Shown: positions 11,594 through 20,055 of the stretch, piece after piece
Layout: each line of letters begins with the position of its first letter
Position numbering within the stretch: the stretch's first letter is position 1
Assembly (NCBI GenBank): GCA_031398975.1
Contig: JANNOI010000008.1
Coordinates: 88,372 to 152,371 of the forward strand
DNA: 64,000 nucleotides
Direction of reading: 5' to 3'
Source: JAKFWI01 sp031398975
Lineage (GTDB): Bacteria; Pseudomonadota; Alphaproteobacteria; Caulobacterales; Aquidulcibacteraceae
Translations under genes and position numbers: made by a program
The notes under the pieces: model-generated
The model's database searches: none
The model's input: only the letters and a program-made list of their open reading frames with translations
Told to the model about the DNA's origin: nothing

Positions 11594-12544
11594 ATGGCGA
11601 ACGCATCAGCGACAACACTCCCGCCGCCGCCTGCATCGCCGCCGGAGGCGCCCGGCGGGTTCGCGCCGCTCGCCCGCCTCACCCAATCCGCGACGTTCAC
11701 CAATTTCATCCTGGCGTGCATCATCGCCAACGCCATCACCCTTGGCGTCGACGCCCATTTCGGGGAAGCCAATCCCTGGCACGGCCTGATCGCGGAGGTG
11801 GACACCATCTTCCTGACGATCTTCACGGTCGAACTCGCGCTCGAATTCCTGGCCCAGGGCCCCAGGCGCTATGTCCGAGACGGCTGGAACTGGTTTGACT
11901 TGATCGTCGTCGCGCTCTGCTACATCTCCGCCGCGCCCGGGATCGCGGCGTTGCGGACGCTGCGCGTGTTGCGGGTGCTGCGTCTGGTTTCCAGCGTGCC
12001 CCAGATGCGGCGCGTAGTGGAGGCGCTGCTCGGCGCCATGCCCGGGATCGCGGCGACCACGGCGATCCTTGCGGTGGTGTTCTATATCGGGGCGGTAATG
12101 GCCACGACGCTGTTCCGCAGCGAGGTCGGGTTCCGGGACCTAGGCGAGTCCGCGCTGACCCTGTTCCAGCTCACCCAGTTCGACAGCTGGGGCGAGACGA
12201 TCGGCAGGCTCACCGCCATCTATCCCTGGGCGTGGGCGTTCCTGATGGGCTTTACGGTGATTGCGGCCTTCGCCGTGCTTAACCTGTTCATCGGCGTGAT
12301 CGTGGACGCAGTCCAGGCCACGCGCGACGAGGTGCAGAAGACGATCGCCGAAAATGTCGCCGAGATGCAGCACGACGTGCACGAGATCCGGGATATGAAG
12401 GCCGAACTGGTCGGCAATGTCGAAGATATCGAGGAGGCCCAGCTCGGGGCCGCCGCGCTGCAGCGTGTCCTCTTGGAGGAGGTCCGCGCCCTGCGGGCCG
12501 AGATCACGGCGCTGAAAGGCGAGCGCGTCGAAGCGCCACGATGA
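11594..12544 (+). CDS. Voltage-gated ion channel, NaChBac/NaV-like
   Basis: A single six-helix voltage-gated channel subunit of 316 residues. The N-terminus is Pro/Ala-rich. S1-S3 follow, then an S4 voltage sensor with arginines every third residue (RTLRVLRVLRLVSS, continuing to RR). The pore loop LTQFDSWGET stands where bacterial sodium channels have TLESW, so the filter residue is Asp rather than Glu. S6 (FAVLNLFIGVIVDAV) is followed by a long charged coiled coil (about 225-310), as in NaChBac tetramers. ATG at 11594 has a GGGGGA upstream. Ion selectivity is not certain. Confidence 0.87.
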   Translation: MANASATTLPPPPASPPEAPGGFAPLARLTQSATFTNFILACIIANAITLGVDAHFGEANPWHGLIAEVDTIFLTIFTVELALEFLAQGPRRYVRDGWNWFDLIVVALCYISAAPGIAALRTLRVLRVLRLVSSVPQMRRVVEALLGAMPGIAATTAILAVVFYIGAVMATTLFRSEVGFRDLGESALTLFQLTQFDSWGETIGRLTAIYPWAWAFLMGFTVIAAFAVLNLFIGVIVDAVQATRDEVQKTIAENVAEMQHDVHEIRDMKAELVGNVEDIEEAQLGAAALQRVLLEEVRALRAEITALKGERVEAPR

Positions 12545-12613
12545 CGAAGTTTTCATGGGTTCGCCGCGCCCCGGCCCTTGGCGTTCGCGCCTGCAGCGAC
12601 GATGATCGCGTCT

Positions 12614-13312
12614 ATGTCGGTATGGACACGCATCGCGGAAAGGGCCCAGCGCGCCTTTGAGCCGGAGCTCGACGCCCCCGGGGACGGGGAGGCGTGTGCG
12701 CCCGCGCCCGGCGATGTGGGCTTCACCGCGGCGGTGATCGGGCTCGCCGCGAAGATGGCGAAGGTCGATGGCGTGGCCTCCGAGGCGGAATGGGAGGCGG
12801 CGGCCCAAGTGTTCCGCCCCCCGCCGGGGGAGGAGCCGGCGTTCCGGCGCGCCTTCGCGCTCGCCCGCCAGACGGTGCTGGGCTTTGAAAGCTATGCGCG
12901 CCGCATCGGCCGGAAGTACCGCGCACGTCCCTGCCTGCTCGAGGACGTGCTGGACGGGCTGTTCCACATCGCCATGGCCGATGGCGTGGTGACGGGGGGC
13001 GAGCTCGCCTATCTGCGCGCCGTGGCCGAGCATTTCGGCTTCTCCGACCTCGAGTTCCGCCGCATCAAGGCCACCAATCTCGGGCCCGACCCCGGGGACC
13101 CCTACGCCGTGCTGGGCCTCTTGCCGGGGGCCGCCCTCGAGGAATGCCGCAAGGCCTGGCGGCGCCTCGCCGCCGAAAACCACCCCGACAGCATGCGCGC
13201 GCGCGGCGCGCCGGCGGAATTCGTGGCCATCGCCACCCAGAAGACCGCCTCCATCAACGCCGCCTTCGCCGCCGTGCGGGCCGAGCTTGAGGGGTTGGCG
13301 CTTGCGCGGTGA
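12614..13312 (+). CDS. TerB-like plus DnaJ-domain co-chaperone (DjlA-like)
   Basis: About 232 residues. The first two thirds form a TerB-like helical domain with repeated ADGV motifs (KMAKVDGVASEAEW and HIAMADGVVTGGEL). The C-terminal J domain reads PYAVLGL, then CRKAWRRLAAENHPDS, so the HPD motif that activates DnaK is intact. There is no clear N-terminal membrane anchor, unlike E. coli DjlA. Start at ATG 12614 (MSVWTRI) is by similarity to family N-termini. ATG 12602 is possible. It precedes a small membrane protein and the amidase in the same direction. Confidence 0.82.
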   Translation: MSVWTRIAERAQRAFEPELDAPGDGEACAPAPGDVGFTAAVIGLAAKMAKVDGVASEAEWEAAAQVFRPPPGEEPAFRRAFALARQTVLGFESYARRIGRKYRARPCLLEDVLDGLFHIAMADGVVTGGELAYLRAVAEHFGFSDLEFRRIKATNLGPDPGDPYAVLGLLPGAALEECRKAWRRLAAENHPDSMRARGAPAEFVAIATQKTASINAAFAAVRAELEGLALAR

Positions 13313-13408
13313 CCTGCGCGATCGTGTGAGCGCCCGCCCGATGGCAGGCGTGGCCATTGACGGAAGCCGGTCGGCGACAAAGATGAGTAGGGTTCGGGAG
13401 TGCTGGAG

Positions 13409-13711
13409 ATGATCGCATCCAATCCGCAAGGCATGAAGGCCGACCTTAACCACGCCGCCCCGGACCGTGCTCCGGGCGCCGGCCGGTGGGTAGGAGGGCT
13501 GTTCCTCAGCGTTTTCGGGGTGCTGATCGGCCTGGCGGTGGCCGTGGCGGCGACGGCGGCGGCGGTCGTCGGCGTGATCGCGGCTACGGCCTTTGTGGCG
13601 CTTCGCCTCGCGTCCAGCCGGTCACGGCTGCGGTCCGGCCCGCTTCTGCTCGAAGGCCGGCGGACGGCGGACGGCTGGGTGGTGGAAAGCGCCGCGACGC
13701 GGACGCCGTAA
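13409..13711 (+). CDS. Small single-pass or hairpin membrane protein, unknown function
   Basis: About 100 residues with one long hydrophobic segment (approximately 28-65, rich in Val/Ala and long enough for a helical hairpin), followed by a short basic region and LLLEGRRTADGWVVES. I do not recognise a family function. ATG 13409 is chosen because GGGAG at 13396-13400 lies eight bases before it. An ATG at 13433 is an alternative. Its position between the DnaJ protein and the amidase gene suggests co-transcription. Confidence 0.6.
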   Translation: MIASNPQGMKADLNHAAPDRAPGAGRWVGGLFLSVFGVLIGLAVAVAATAAAVVGVIAATAFVALRLASSRSRLRSGPLLLEGRRTADGWVVESAATRTP

Positions 13712-13735
13712 AGCCGCGGCGCCGGCCCGCCCGTC

Positions 13736-14518
13736 ATGGCCATTCTCTGGCGCCCGTCTCCGAATTTCGACGCGCGGACGCGCCCGATTGACCTCGTGAT
13801 CCTGCACTATACCGGAATGCAGAGCGGGGCCGCCGCGCTCGCCCGGCTGTGCGACCCCGCCCCCCGCGCCGGCGCGCACCACCACCCCTGGGAGACGCCC
13901 CCCGATCCCGACGCGCCGCTCGGCCGCGTCAGCGCGCATTACCTGGTGCAAGAAGACGGGAAGGTGCTGGCGCTGGTGCAGGAGGAGGCGCGCGCCTGGC
14001 ACGCCGGCGCTGGCGCCTGGGGGGGGCAAGCCGCGCTGAATGACCGCTCCATCGGCGTGGAGATCGTCAATGGCGGCCATGATTATGGGCTTCCGCCCTA
14101 TCCCGACGCCCAGATCGCGTCCGTGATCGCGCTGCTGCAGGCGATCCTTCCCCGCCATGGCCTGGGGGCCCGCCAGGTCGTAGGCCATTCCGACGTCGCC
14201 CCCGAGCGCAAGGCCGATCCGGGCGAGCATTTCCCGTGGGCGCGCCTCGCCGAGGCGGGCGTCGCGCTGTGGCCGAGGGGGCCGGTAGCGCCAGGCGGGC
14301 CGGTGCTCGCGGCGCCCGGGGCGAGCGGGGAGCGCGTGCGCGCCCTGCAGGCGGGCTTGGCCGCGTTCGGCTATGGCGTGGGGGAAACCGGCCTTTACGA
14401 CGCCCCCACGGAGGCGGCGCTGCGCGCCTTCCAGCGCCGCTTTCGCCCCGCCCGGGTCGATGGCGTGCACGACGGCGAGACCGACGCGATCCTCGCCGAT
14501 CTCCTAGCCCAGGCCTGA
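13736..14518 (+). CDS. N-acetylmuramoyl-L-alanine amidase, AmpD-like, with peptidoglycan-binding domain
   Basis: Zinc amidase that cleaves the muramyl-peptide bond in peptidoglycan or its turnover products. The Amidase_2 domain covers residues 1-180, with zinc-site signatures LHYTGM, WHAG and GHSDVAPERKADPG. A C-terminal PG_binding_1 domain (about 198-258) contains RVRALQAGLAAFGYG and ALRAFQRRF. There is no signal peptide, which favours a cytoplasmic recycling role like AmpD. The binding domain would equally suit a wall-bound enzyme. It ends 50 bases before rnpB. Confidence 0.9.
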   Translation: MAILWRPSPNFDARTRPIDLVILHYTGMQSGAAALARLCDPAPRAGAHHHPWETPPDPDAPLGRVSAHYLVQEDGKVLALVQEEARAWHAGAGAWGGQAALNDRSIGVEIVNGGHDYGLPPYPDAQIASVIALLQAILPRHGLGARQVVGHSDVAPERKADPGEHFPWARLAEAGVALWPRGPVAPGGPVLAAPGASGERVRALQAGLAAFGYGVGETGLYDAPTEAALRAFQRRFRPARVDGVHDGETDAILADLLAQA

Positions 14519-14567
14519 AACCCCTCGACGCCCTCGCCAGCCGCGGAAATGTGCGCGATAAGGCCCG

Positions 14568-14966
14568 TGATCAGCCGGCCGGGCGGCCGCTCTTGCAGGG
14601 CTCGAAAGGGCGCAAGGGAGGAAAGTCCGGGCTCCATGCAGATATGGCGGCGGGTAATTCCCGCCCAGGGCGACCTGAGGGATAGCGCCACAGAGAACAG
14701 ACCGCCGACGGCGCGCGCGTCGCGTCTTCGGCAAGGGTGAAACGGTGGGGTAAGAGCCCACCGCCTCGACCGTAAGGAAGAGGGCATGGCAAGCCCCGCC
14801 AGGAGCAAGACCGAATAGGGACGCAACGGAGCAATCCAAGGCGCATCTGCACGCCGCGTCCGGGTGGGTCGCGCGAACCGCGCCGCGAGGCGCGGTCCAG
14901 AGGAATGGCCGCCCTTTCCTCCGCCAGGAGGAAAGACAGAACCCGGCTTACAGGCCGGCTGATCGC
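14568..14966 (+). ncRNA. rnpB: RNase P RNA, bacterial type A
   Basis: The catalytic RNA of RNase P, which matures tRNA 5' ends. The outer helix pairs GATCAGCCGGCC (14569-14580) with GGCCGGCTGATC (14953-14964). Invariant segments GAGGAAAGTCCGGGCTCC (near 14617), AGGGTGAAACGGTGGGGTAAG in the middle, and ACAGAACCCGGCTTACAGG near the 3' end are present. Length of about 400 nt suits alphaproteobacteria. Ends are estimated from the P1 helix. Confidence 0.96.
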
Positions 14967-15054
14967 TTTCCCCGAAAACGCGCCGCGGGAGCGCCTTGGC
15001 GCCCTCGCGTCGGGGCGAATCTCGGTGCGGTCAACAACGCCTCTTCCCATGCAG

Positions 15055-15079
15055 TGGGGCTTTGGCCCATACTCACCCA
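15055..15079. promoter_or_regulatory. Possible MraZ box upstream of mraZ
   Basis: Three pentamers occur in exact 10-bp register at 15055 (TGGGG), 15065 (GCCCA) and 15075 (ACCCA). On the minus strand the last two read TGGGN with a 5-base spacer. MraZ proteins bind repeated TGGGN pentamers spaced by five bases upstream of their own gene. The first unit here is inverted, so the match is partial. Confidence 0.4.
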
Positions 15080-15119
15080 TGCCGCGCCACACGCCTGCGC
15101 GGCGGCCGAGGCTGGCGGC

Positions 15120-15560
15120 ATGTTCATCGGCACGCACAATGTCGGGGTGGACCAGAAGGGCCGGGTGTCGATCCCGGCGTCCTTCCGCGCGGCCATGAAG
15201 GGAGCCGATACCGTGTTCGTGTGGCCTTCCTATCGCGGGGCGTTCCTGGAGGCGGGGGACCACGCGCTCCTCGACCGCTACCGCCACGCCCTGCAGGCGC
15301 GCGGGGAGTTCGACGCCGTGCGCGAGGATTTCGAATATTCGATCTTCGCCGAGGCCGAGGCGCTGGAATGCGATTCCACCGGCCGGGTGACCCTGCCCGA
15401 ACGCCTGCGCACGCATGCGCGGCTCGAGGGAAAGGCCGCGTTCACCGGCCTATCGGACCGGTTCGAGATATGGAGCCCGCCGCTGCTCGAGGCGCGGGTG
15501 GCCGCGGCCCGGGACAAGGCCGCCGAAGGGCGCGCGCTGCTGCGGAGGGCCGGGCCATGA
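15120..15560 (+). CDS. mraZ: Transcriptional regulator MraZ
   Basis: First gene of the dcw cluster, a DNA-binding repressor that autoregulates the operon. The 146 residues hold two AbrB-like halves: MFIGTHNVGVDQKGRVSIPASFR at the N-terminus and CDSTGRVTLPERLR in the second half. ATG 15120 has GAGG about eight bases upstream and gives the family N-terminus. The stop codon overlaps the rsmH start (ATGA), indicating translational coupling. Confidence 0.96.
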   Translation: MFIGTHNVGVDQKGRVSIPASFRAAMKGADTVFVWPSYRGAFLEAGDHALLDRYRHALQARGEFDAVREDFEYSIFAEAEALECDSTGRVTLPERLRTHARLEGKAAFTGLSDRFEIWSPPLLEARVAAARDKAAEGRALLRRAGP

Positions 15561-16600
15561 CCGAGGAGCCCAGGACGCAGGAGCCCAGGATGCAGGAGCT
15601 GGGAGCCCACGCGCCGGTGCTGCTGCAGGAGGCGGTGGACGCGCTGGCGGTGAAGGAGGGCGGCTTCTATGTCGACGCCACGTTCGGCGGCGGCGGCTAC
15701 GCCCGCGAGATCCTCACGCGCGCGCGCTGCCGGCTGGTAGGGCTCGACCGCGATCCCGAGGCGGTGGCGCGCGGGCGAGAGCTCGAGGAGATGTTTCCCG
15801 AGAATTTCCGCATGCTCGAAGGCCGGTTCGGGGAGATGGAGCTGCTCGTGGGCACCCAGCTTGACGGCGTGGCCATGGATCTAGGCGTCTCCTCCTACCA
15901 GTTCGACACCCCTGAGCGCGGCTTCTCCTTCCGCTTCGACGCCCCCCTCGACATGCGCATGGGCGCGGACGGCCCGGACGCGGCCGACGCGGTGAACGCC
16001 CTGTCCGAGCAGGCGCTGGCGGACGTGCTCTACCATTTCGGCGAGGAGAGCGAGGCGCGCCGCATCGCGCGTGTGCTGGTGCAGGAGCGGGCGCGCGCGC
16101 CCATCACCCGGACCCTGCACTTGGCGGAGATGGTGGAGCGGGCGGTGGGCGGGCGGCGCGGGGCGCGCATCCATCCCGCCACACAGACTTTCCAGGCCCT
16201 GCGCATCCTGGTGAACGACGAGCTGGGCGAGTTGGCGCGTGCGCTCGGCGCCGCGGAATCGCTGTTGCGTCCGGGCGGGCGGCTGGCGGTGGTGTCGTTC
16301 CATTCTCTGGAGGACCGACTCGTGAAAAACTTTCTCCTCGAGCGCAGCGGCCTGCGCGACGGGGGATCGCGACACATGCCGGAGAAAACGGGTCCCGACC
16401 CGACCTTCACGCTTGCCGTACGCAAGGGCGCGCCGCCCTCCGAGGCCGAGGTGAGCGCCAATCCGCGGGCGCGTTCTGCGCATCTGCGCTGGGCCGAGCG
16501 GACGCGCGCCCCCGCGCTGGGCGCAGCGACCGGAGAGGCGCTGGCCGCGCGCGCGGTAAAGGAATGGGAAGCCTTGGGCGGAACCCGGGGCCGCGGATGA
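15557..16600 (+). CDS. rsmH: 16S rRNA (cytosine1402-N4)-methyltransferase
   Basis: SAM-dependent methylation of C1402 in 16S rRNA. The 347-residue protein begins HAPVLLQEAVDAL, then has the SAM-binding VDATFGGGGYAREIL, MDLGVSSYQFDTPERGFSF, and the C-terminal VVSFHSLEDRLVKNF. ATG 15557 overlaps the mraZ stop. The first 15 residues (TEEPRTQEPRMQELG) are a short near-repeat, so ATG 15590 is an alternative start. It overlaps ftsL by four bases. Confidence 0.96.
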   Translation: MTEEPRTQEPRMQELGAHAPVLLQEAVDALAVKEGGFYVDATFGGGGYAREILTRARCRLVGLDRDPEAVARGRELEEMFPENFRMLEGRFGEMELLVGTQLDGVAMDLGVSSYQFDTPERGFSFRFDAPLDMRMGADGPDAADAVNALSEQALADVLYHFGEESEARRIARVLVQERARAPITRTLHLAEMVERAVGGRRGARIHPATQTFQALRILVNDELGELARALGAAESLLRPGGRLAVVSFHSLEDRLVKNFLLERSGLRDGGSRHMPEKTGPDPTFTLAVRKGAPPSEAEVSANPRARSAHLRWAERTRAPALGAATGEALAARAVKEWEALGGTRGRG

Positions 16601-16905
16601 GCCGGATGTTCAACGCCCTGGCCGCGGCGGTGGCGCTGCTGCTGGCGGTGGGGCTCTACAAGTCCAAGACCGAAGCCGACGCCGCGCGCGCCAATGTCGC
16701 GCGTCTGCACGCCGAGGTCGCCGCCGCGGCGGACGAGATCCGGCTGCTGAAGGCGGAGGTGGCGCACCTGGAAAGCCCCGCGCGCATCGAGGCGCTGGCG
16801 CGCGCCAAGCTCGGCCTCGCGCCCGCCGCCCTCTCCCAGCACCGCACCCTCGACCATTTGGAGCGGGCGCTGCCCCCGCCCGAGGAGAAGGGGCCGCGCC
16901 AATGA
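16597..16905 (+). CDS. ftsL: Cell division protein FtsL
   Basis: Small bitopic divisome protein that, with FtsB and FtsQ, activates FtsWI. The 102 residues have an N-terminal transmembrane helix (6-20) and then an Ala/Leu-rich coiled coil (about 30-62, with heptads in VARLHAEVAAAADEIRLLK), ending in the ARAKLGLAP turn. Identity rests mainly on position between rsmH and ftsI, since FtsL sequences diverge widely. The start overlaps the rsmH stop. Confidence 0.88.
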   Translation: MSRMFNALAAAVALLLAVGLYKSKTEADAARANVARLHAEVAAAADEIRLLKAEVAHLESPARIEALARAKLGLAPAALSQHRTLDHLERALPPPEEKGPRQ

Positions 16906-16915
16906 CGGCGGCCCG

Positions 16916-18592
16916 GTGAAGGCCTATTCCGCCCCGCGAGAGTTTGAGGGCGGCGCGCAGGGCGAGGCCTCTGGGTGGCGCGCGGTGACCGAGGCGGCGC
17001 CGGCGCGGCGGCGCCTGCGTGCGGTGGCTTTGGGCTTTATGGCGGCGTTTTTGGTGCTGGGCGGACGCGCCTTTCAGCTTGCGCTCGAGGGCGATCGCGG
17101 CGGCGGGCCCGCGGCGGACGCGGCCGCCCTCATCCGGCGCGCCGACCTGACCGACCGCCACGGCGCCTTGCTCGCGGTGACCGCCCCGAGCTTCACCCTA
17201 TACGCCCGCCCGGGGGACGTCCTCGATCCCGCCGGCGCCGCGCGCCTCCTGGCGCAGACCTTCCCGGACCTGCCGCAGGAGAGGCTGGCCCGCCGGCTCC
17301 AGTCCAGGGCCGATACGGTCCTGCTCCGGCGGGGGCTCACGGAGCGGCAAAAGGGCGAGGTTTTGGAGCTTGGGCTGGCGGGGCTTCGGTTCGAGGACGC
17401 CGCGCGCCGCGTCTATCCGCAGGGGCGGATGGGCGCGCATGCGCTCGGGGGCGTGGGCGCCCGCCAGGAGGGCGTGGCGGGGGTGGAGCGCGCGCTCGAC
17501 GCCCGCATCCGGCGCGCGGGCGCGTCCGGGCGGACGGTGCGTTTGTCGCTCGATGTGCGCGCGCAATACGTGCTGGAGCAGGAATTGGCCCGCGCGGTGG
17601 CCGCGTCCAAGGCCGCCGGCGGCGCCGCGATCGCGCTCGACGGGCGCACCGGCGAGGTGCTGGCGCTGGCCTCGGCCCCCGATTTCGACCCCAACGATCC
17701 TCCCGCCTTCGAGGATCCCCGCCGGCTGAACCGCGCCGTCGGCGGGGTGTACGAGATGGGCTCGGTGCTGAAGCCGTTCACCCTCGCCATGGGGCTCGAT
17801 GCGGGCGTGATCGATCTCGACGCGCGGTTCGAGCCCGCGCCCTTGCGCCTAGGCGAGACCGAGATCGCCGATCGCCACCCCTTCGACCGCGCCTTCACTC
17901 TGAGCGAGGGCCTGCAGCGCTCCTCCAACACCATGGCCGCGCGGGTGGCGCTGGCGGTGGGCGCGGATGCGCAGCGCGCCGCCCTCGCCAAGCTTGGCCT
18001 GTTCGAGCGCGCGAGCGTGGAGGCGCCGGAGCGCGCGCGCCCGCTCGTTCCGAGCGACAAGGGACGCGTCACCACCGCGGTGCTGGGCTATGGGTACGGG
18101 CTCTCCGTCTCCGTCGCCGCCCTGGCGGGCGCCTATACCGTGTTCGCCAATGAGGGCGCGCGCGTCGCCCCGACGCTTCTGGCCCGGGAGCGCGGGGATG
18201 CGATCGCGCGGACGGTGGTGTTCACGCCGGAGACCACGCGCGCGGTGCTCGCGATGATGCGGCAGGCGGTGCGCCAGGGCACGGGCCTCAAGGCCGAAAT
18301 CCCCGGGCTCGACATCGCCGGCAAGACCGGATCGGCGGAGAAGCACCAAGTGGGCGGATATGCGCCGCATAAGCTGTTGTCCTGCTTCGCCGCTATATTC
18401 CCCGCCGCCGATCCCCGCTATGTGCTGATTTTGGCGTTGGACGAGCCGGACGCGTCGATCGAGGGCCAAGGCACGGGCGGGGCGGTGGCGGCGCCCGCGG
18501 CTGGCCGCGCCATCGCGCGCATGGCGCCGCTCTTGGGTCTCGCGCCGGAAGAGGTAGCACCTATGGACGATCGAGCCGGAACCCGCCCGTGA
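16916..18592 (+). CDS. ftsI: Septal peptidoglycan transpeptidase (PBP3)
   Basis: D,D-transpeptidase of the divisome. Residues 1-35 are cytoplasmic, one transmembrane helix lies at about 38-58, and the PBP dimer domain follows. The catalytic domain has S283-V-L-K286 (nucleophile motif), S336-S-N338 and K470-T-G472. Product 558 residues. The start is GTG at 16916. An ATG at 16902 meets a stop after five codons. The stop overlaps the murE start (GTGA). Confidence 0.96.
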   Translation: MKAYSAPREFEGGAQGEASGWRAVTEAAPARRRLRAVALGFMAAFLVLGGRAFQLALEGDRGGGPAADAAALIRRADLTDRHGALLAVTAPSFTLYARPGDVLDPAGAARLLAQTFPDLPQERLARRLQSRADTVLLRRGLTERQKGEVLELGLAGLRFEDAARRVYPQGRMGAHALGGVGARQEGVAGVERALDARIRRAGASGRTVRLSLDVRAQYVLEQELARAVAASKAAGGAAIALDGRTGEVLALASAPDFDPNDPPAFEDPRRLNRAVGGVYEMGSVLKPFTLAMGLDAGVIDLDARFEPAPLRLGETEIADRHPFDRAFTLSEGLQRSSNTMAARVALAVGADAQRAALAKLGLFERASVEAPERARPLVPSDKGRVTTAVLGYGYGLSVSVAALAGAYTVFANEGARVAPTLLARERGDAIARTVVFTPETTRAVLAMMRQAVRQGTGLKAEIPGLDIAGKTGSAEKHQVGGYAPHKLLSCFAAIFPAADPRYVLILALDEPDASIEGQGTGGAVAAPAAGRAIARMAPLLGLAPEEVAPMDDRAGTRP

Positions 18593-20055
18593 CGCTTGAA
18601 GAGCTTTTTCCAGAACACGTCCCAGCCGGCGCCCCGCCGATCGTCATCGCCGGCCTCACGGCCGATAGCCGGCGCGTGGCGCCGGGCTTCGTGTTCGCGG
18701 CGCTGCGGGGCGTGGCCGCGCACGGGCGGGACTTCGTGGGCCAGGCGCGCGCGCGCGGGGCCGTGGCGGTGCTGTCGGGCGGCGATCTGGCCGGCGATCC
18801 CGGGATGACGCACGTGGTCGCGCCCGATCCCCGCCGCGCGTTCGCCCACGCGGCTGCGCGCTTTTATCCCCGTGCGCCGGAGACGATCGTCGCCGTCACC
18901 GGCACCAATGGCAAAAGCTCCACCGTCGATTTCCTCCGCCAGATCTGGACGCATCTCGATTTGCGCGCCGCGAGCCTCGGCACGCTCGGCGCGATCGGGC
19001 CGGCCGGCCTGGGCGATGGCGGCGTGCTGGATCTCGGCCACACCACGCCCGATCCGGTGGCCATCCATGACACGCTGCAAAAGCTCGCCGATGCGGGCGT
19101 GACCCACGCCGCGATGGAGGCTTCGAGCCACGGCCTGGACCAGGCCCGCCTGGACGGGGTGAAGCTCGCCGCCGGCGCGTTCACCAATTTGACTCAAGAC
19201 CACCTCGATTACCACGCCACGATGGAGGCGTATCGCGACGCCAAGCTGCGCCTGTGGCGGCTTCTGCCCGCCGGCGCGCCCGCGATCGTCAACGCCGATG
19301 CGACCGAGGCCGCCGTGTTCGAGGCGCAGGCGCTCCAGCAGGGTCTTGCGCTCTATACCTGCGGCTGGCGCGCGGACGCCGCGCACGGGTTGAAGATCGT
19401 CGAGATCCAGCCGCGCCCGAACGGGCAGATGCTGCAGCTGCGCTGGCGCGGCGAGGAGGGCGAGGTTTCGCTGCCGCTGATCGGGGAGTTCCAGGCGCTG
19501 AACGCGGTGACCGCCGCGGCGCTGGCGCTCGCGCTGGGCGGGGATAGAGAAGCGGTGTTCGCGGCGATGGAAAAGCTGAAGCCCGTCAAGGGCCGCATCG
19601 AGCATGTCGGAGCGACCGCGGCGGGCGCGCACGTGTTCGTCGATTACGCCCACACTCCGGCCGGGCTCGACGTGCTGCTGCGCGCTGCGCGCCCGCATGC
19701 GCCGGGCCGGATCGTGCTGGTGTTCGGCTGCGGCGGAGACCGCGACCGCGCCAAGCGCCCCCTGATGGGCGCCGCGGCCGTCAAGCACGCCGACATCGTG
19801 ATCGTCACCGACGACAACCCCCGCTCCGAAGACCCCGCCGCGATCCGCAAGGCCGTGCTCGCCGCCGCCCCCGGCGCCCAGGAGATCGGCGATCGGCGCG
19901 AGGCGATCCGTGCGGCGGTGGGCCTCCTGCGCCCAGGGGACGCGCTGCTGATCGCCGGCAAGGGCCACGAGACGGGCCAGATCATCCAGGGCGTGGCGCA
20001 CCCGTTTTCGGATCAGGACGAGGCGCGCGCCGCGCTGGGGATCGCCGATGCGTGA
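18589..20055 (+). CDS. murE: UDP-MurNAc-L-Ala-D-Glu:meso-diaminopimelate ligase
   Basis: Adds meso-diaminopimelate to UDP-MurNAc-dipeptide. ATP-binding GTNGKS at 105-110, the carbamylated-lysine region HLDYHATMEAYRDAK, and DNPR at 409-412, the motif that selects diaminopimelate over lysine. The 488-residue length is normal. GTG start overlaps ftsI. The murF start lies inside its last codons (20048), so translation is coupled. Confidence 0.98.
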   Translation: MTLEELFPEHVPAGAPPIVIAGLTADSRRVAPGFVFAALRGVAAHGRDFVGQARARGAVAVLSGGDLAGDPGMTHVVAPDPRRAFAHAAARFYPRAPETIVAVTGTNGKSSTVDFLRQIWTHLDLRAASLGTLGAIGPAGLGDGGVLDLGHTTPDPVAIHDTLQKLADAGVTHAAMEASSHGLDQARLDGVKLAAGAFTNLTQDHLDYHATMEAYRDAKLRLWRLLPAGAPAIVNADATEAAVFEAQALQQGLALYTCGWRADAAHGLKIVEIQPRPNGQMLQLRWRGEEGEVSLPLIGEFQALNAVTAAALALALGGDREAVFAAMEKLKPVKGRIEHVGATAAGAHVFVDYAHTPAGLDVLLRAARPHAPGRIVLVFGCGGDRDRAKRPLMGAAAVKHADIVIVTDDNPRSEDPAAIRKAVLAAAPGAQEIGDRREAIRAAVGLLRPGDALLIAGKGHETGQIIQGVAHPFSDQDEARAALGIADA

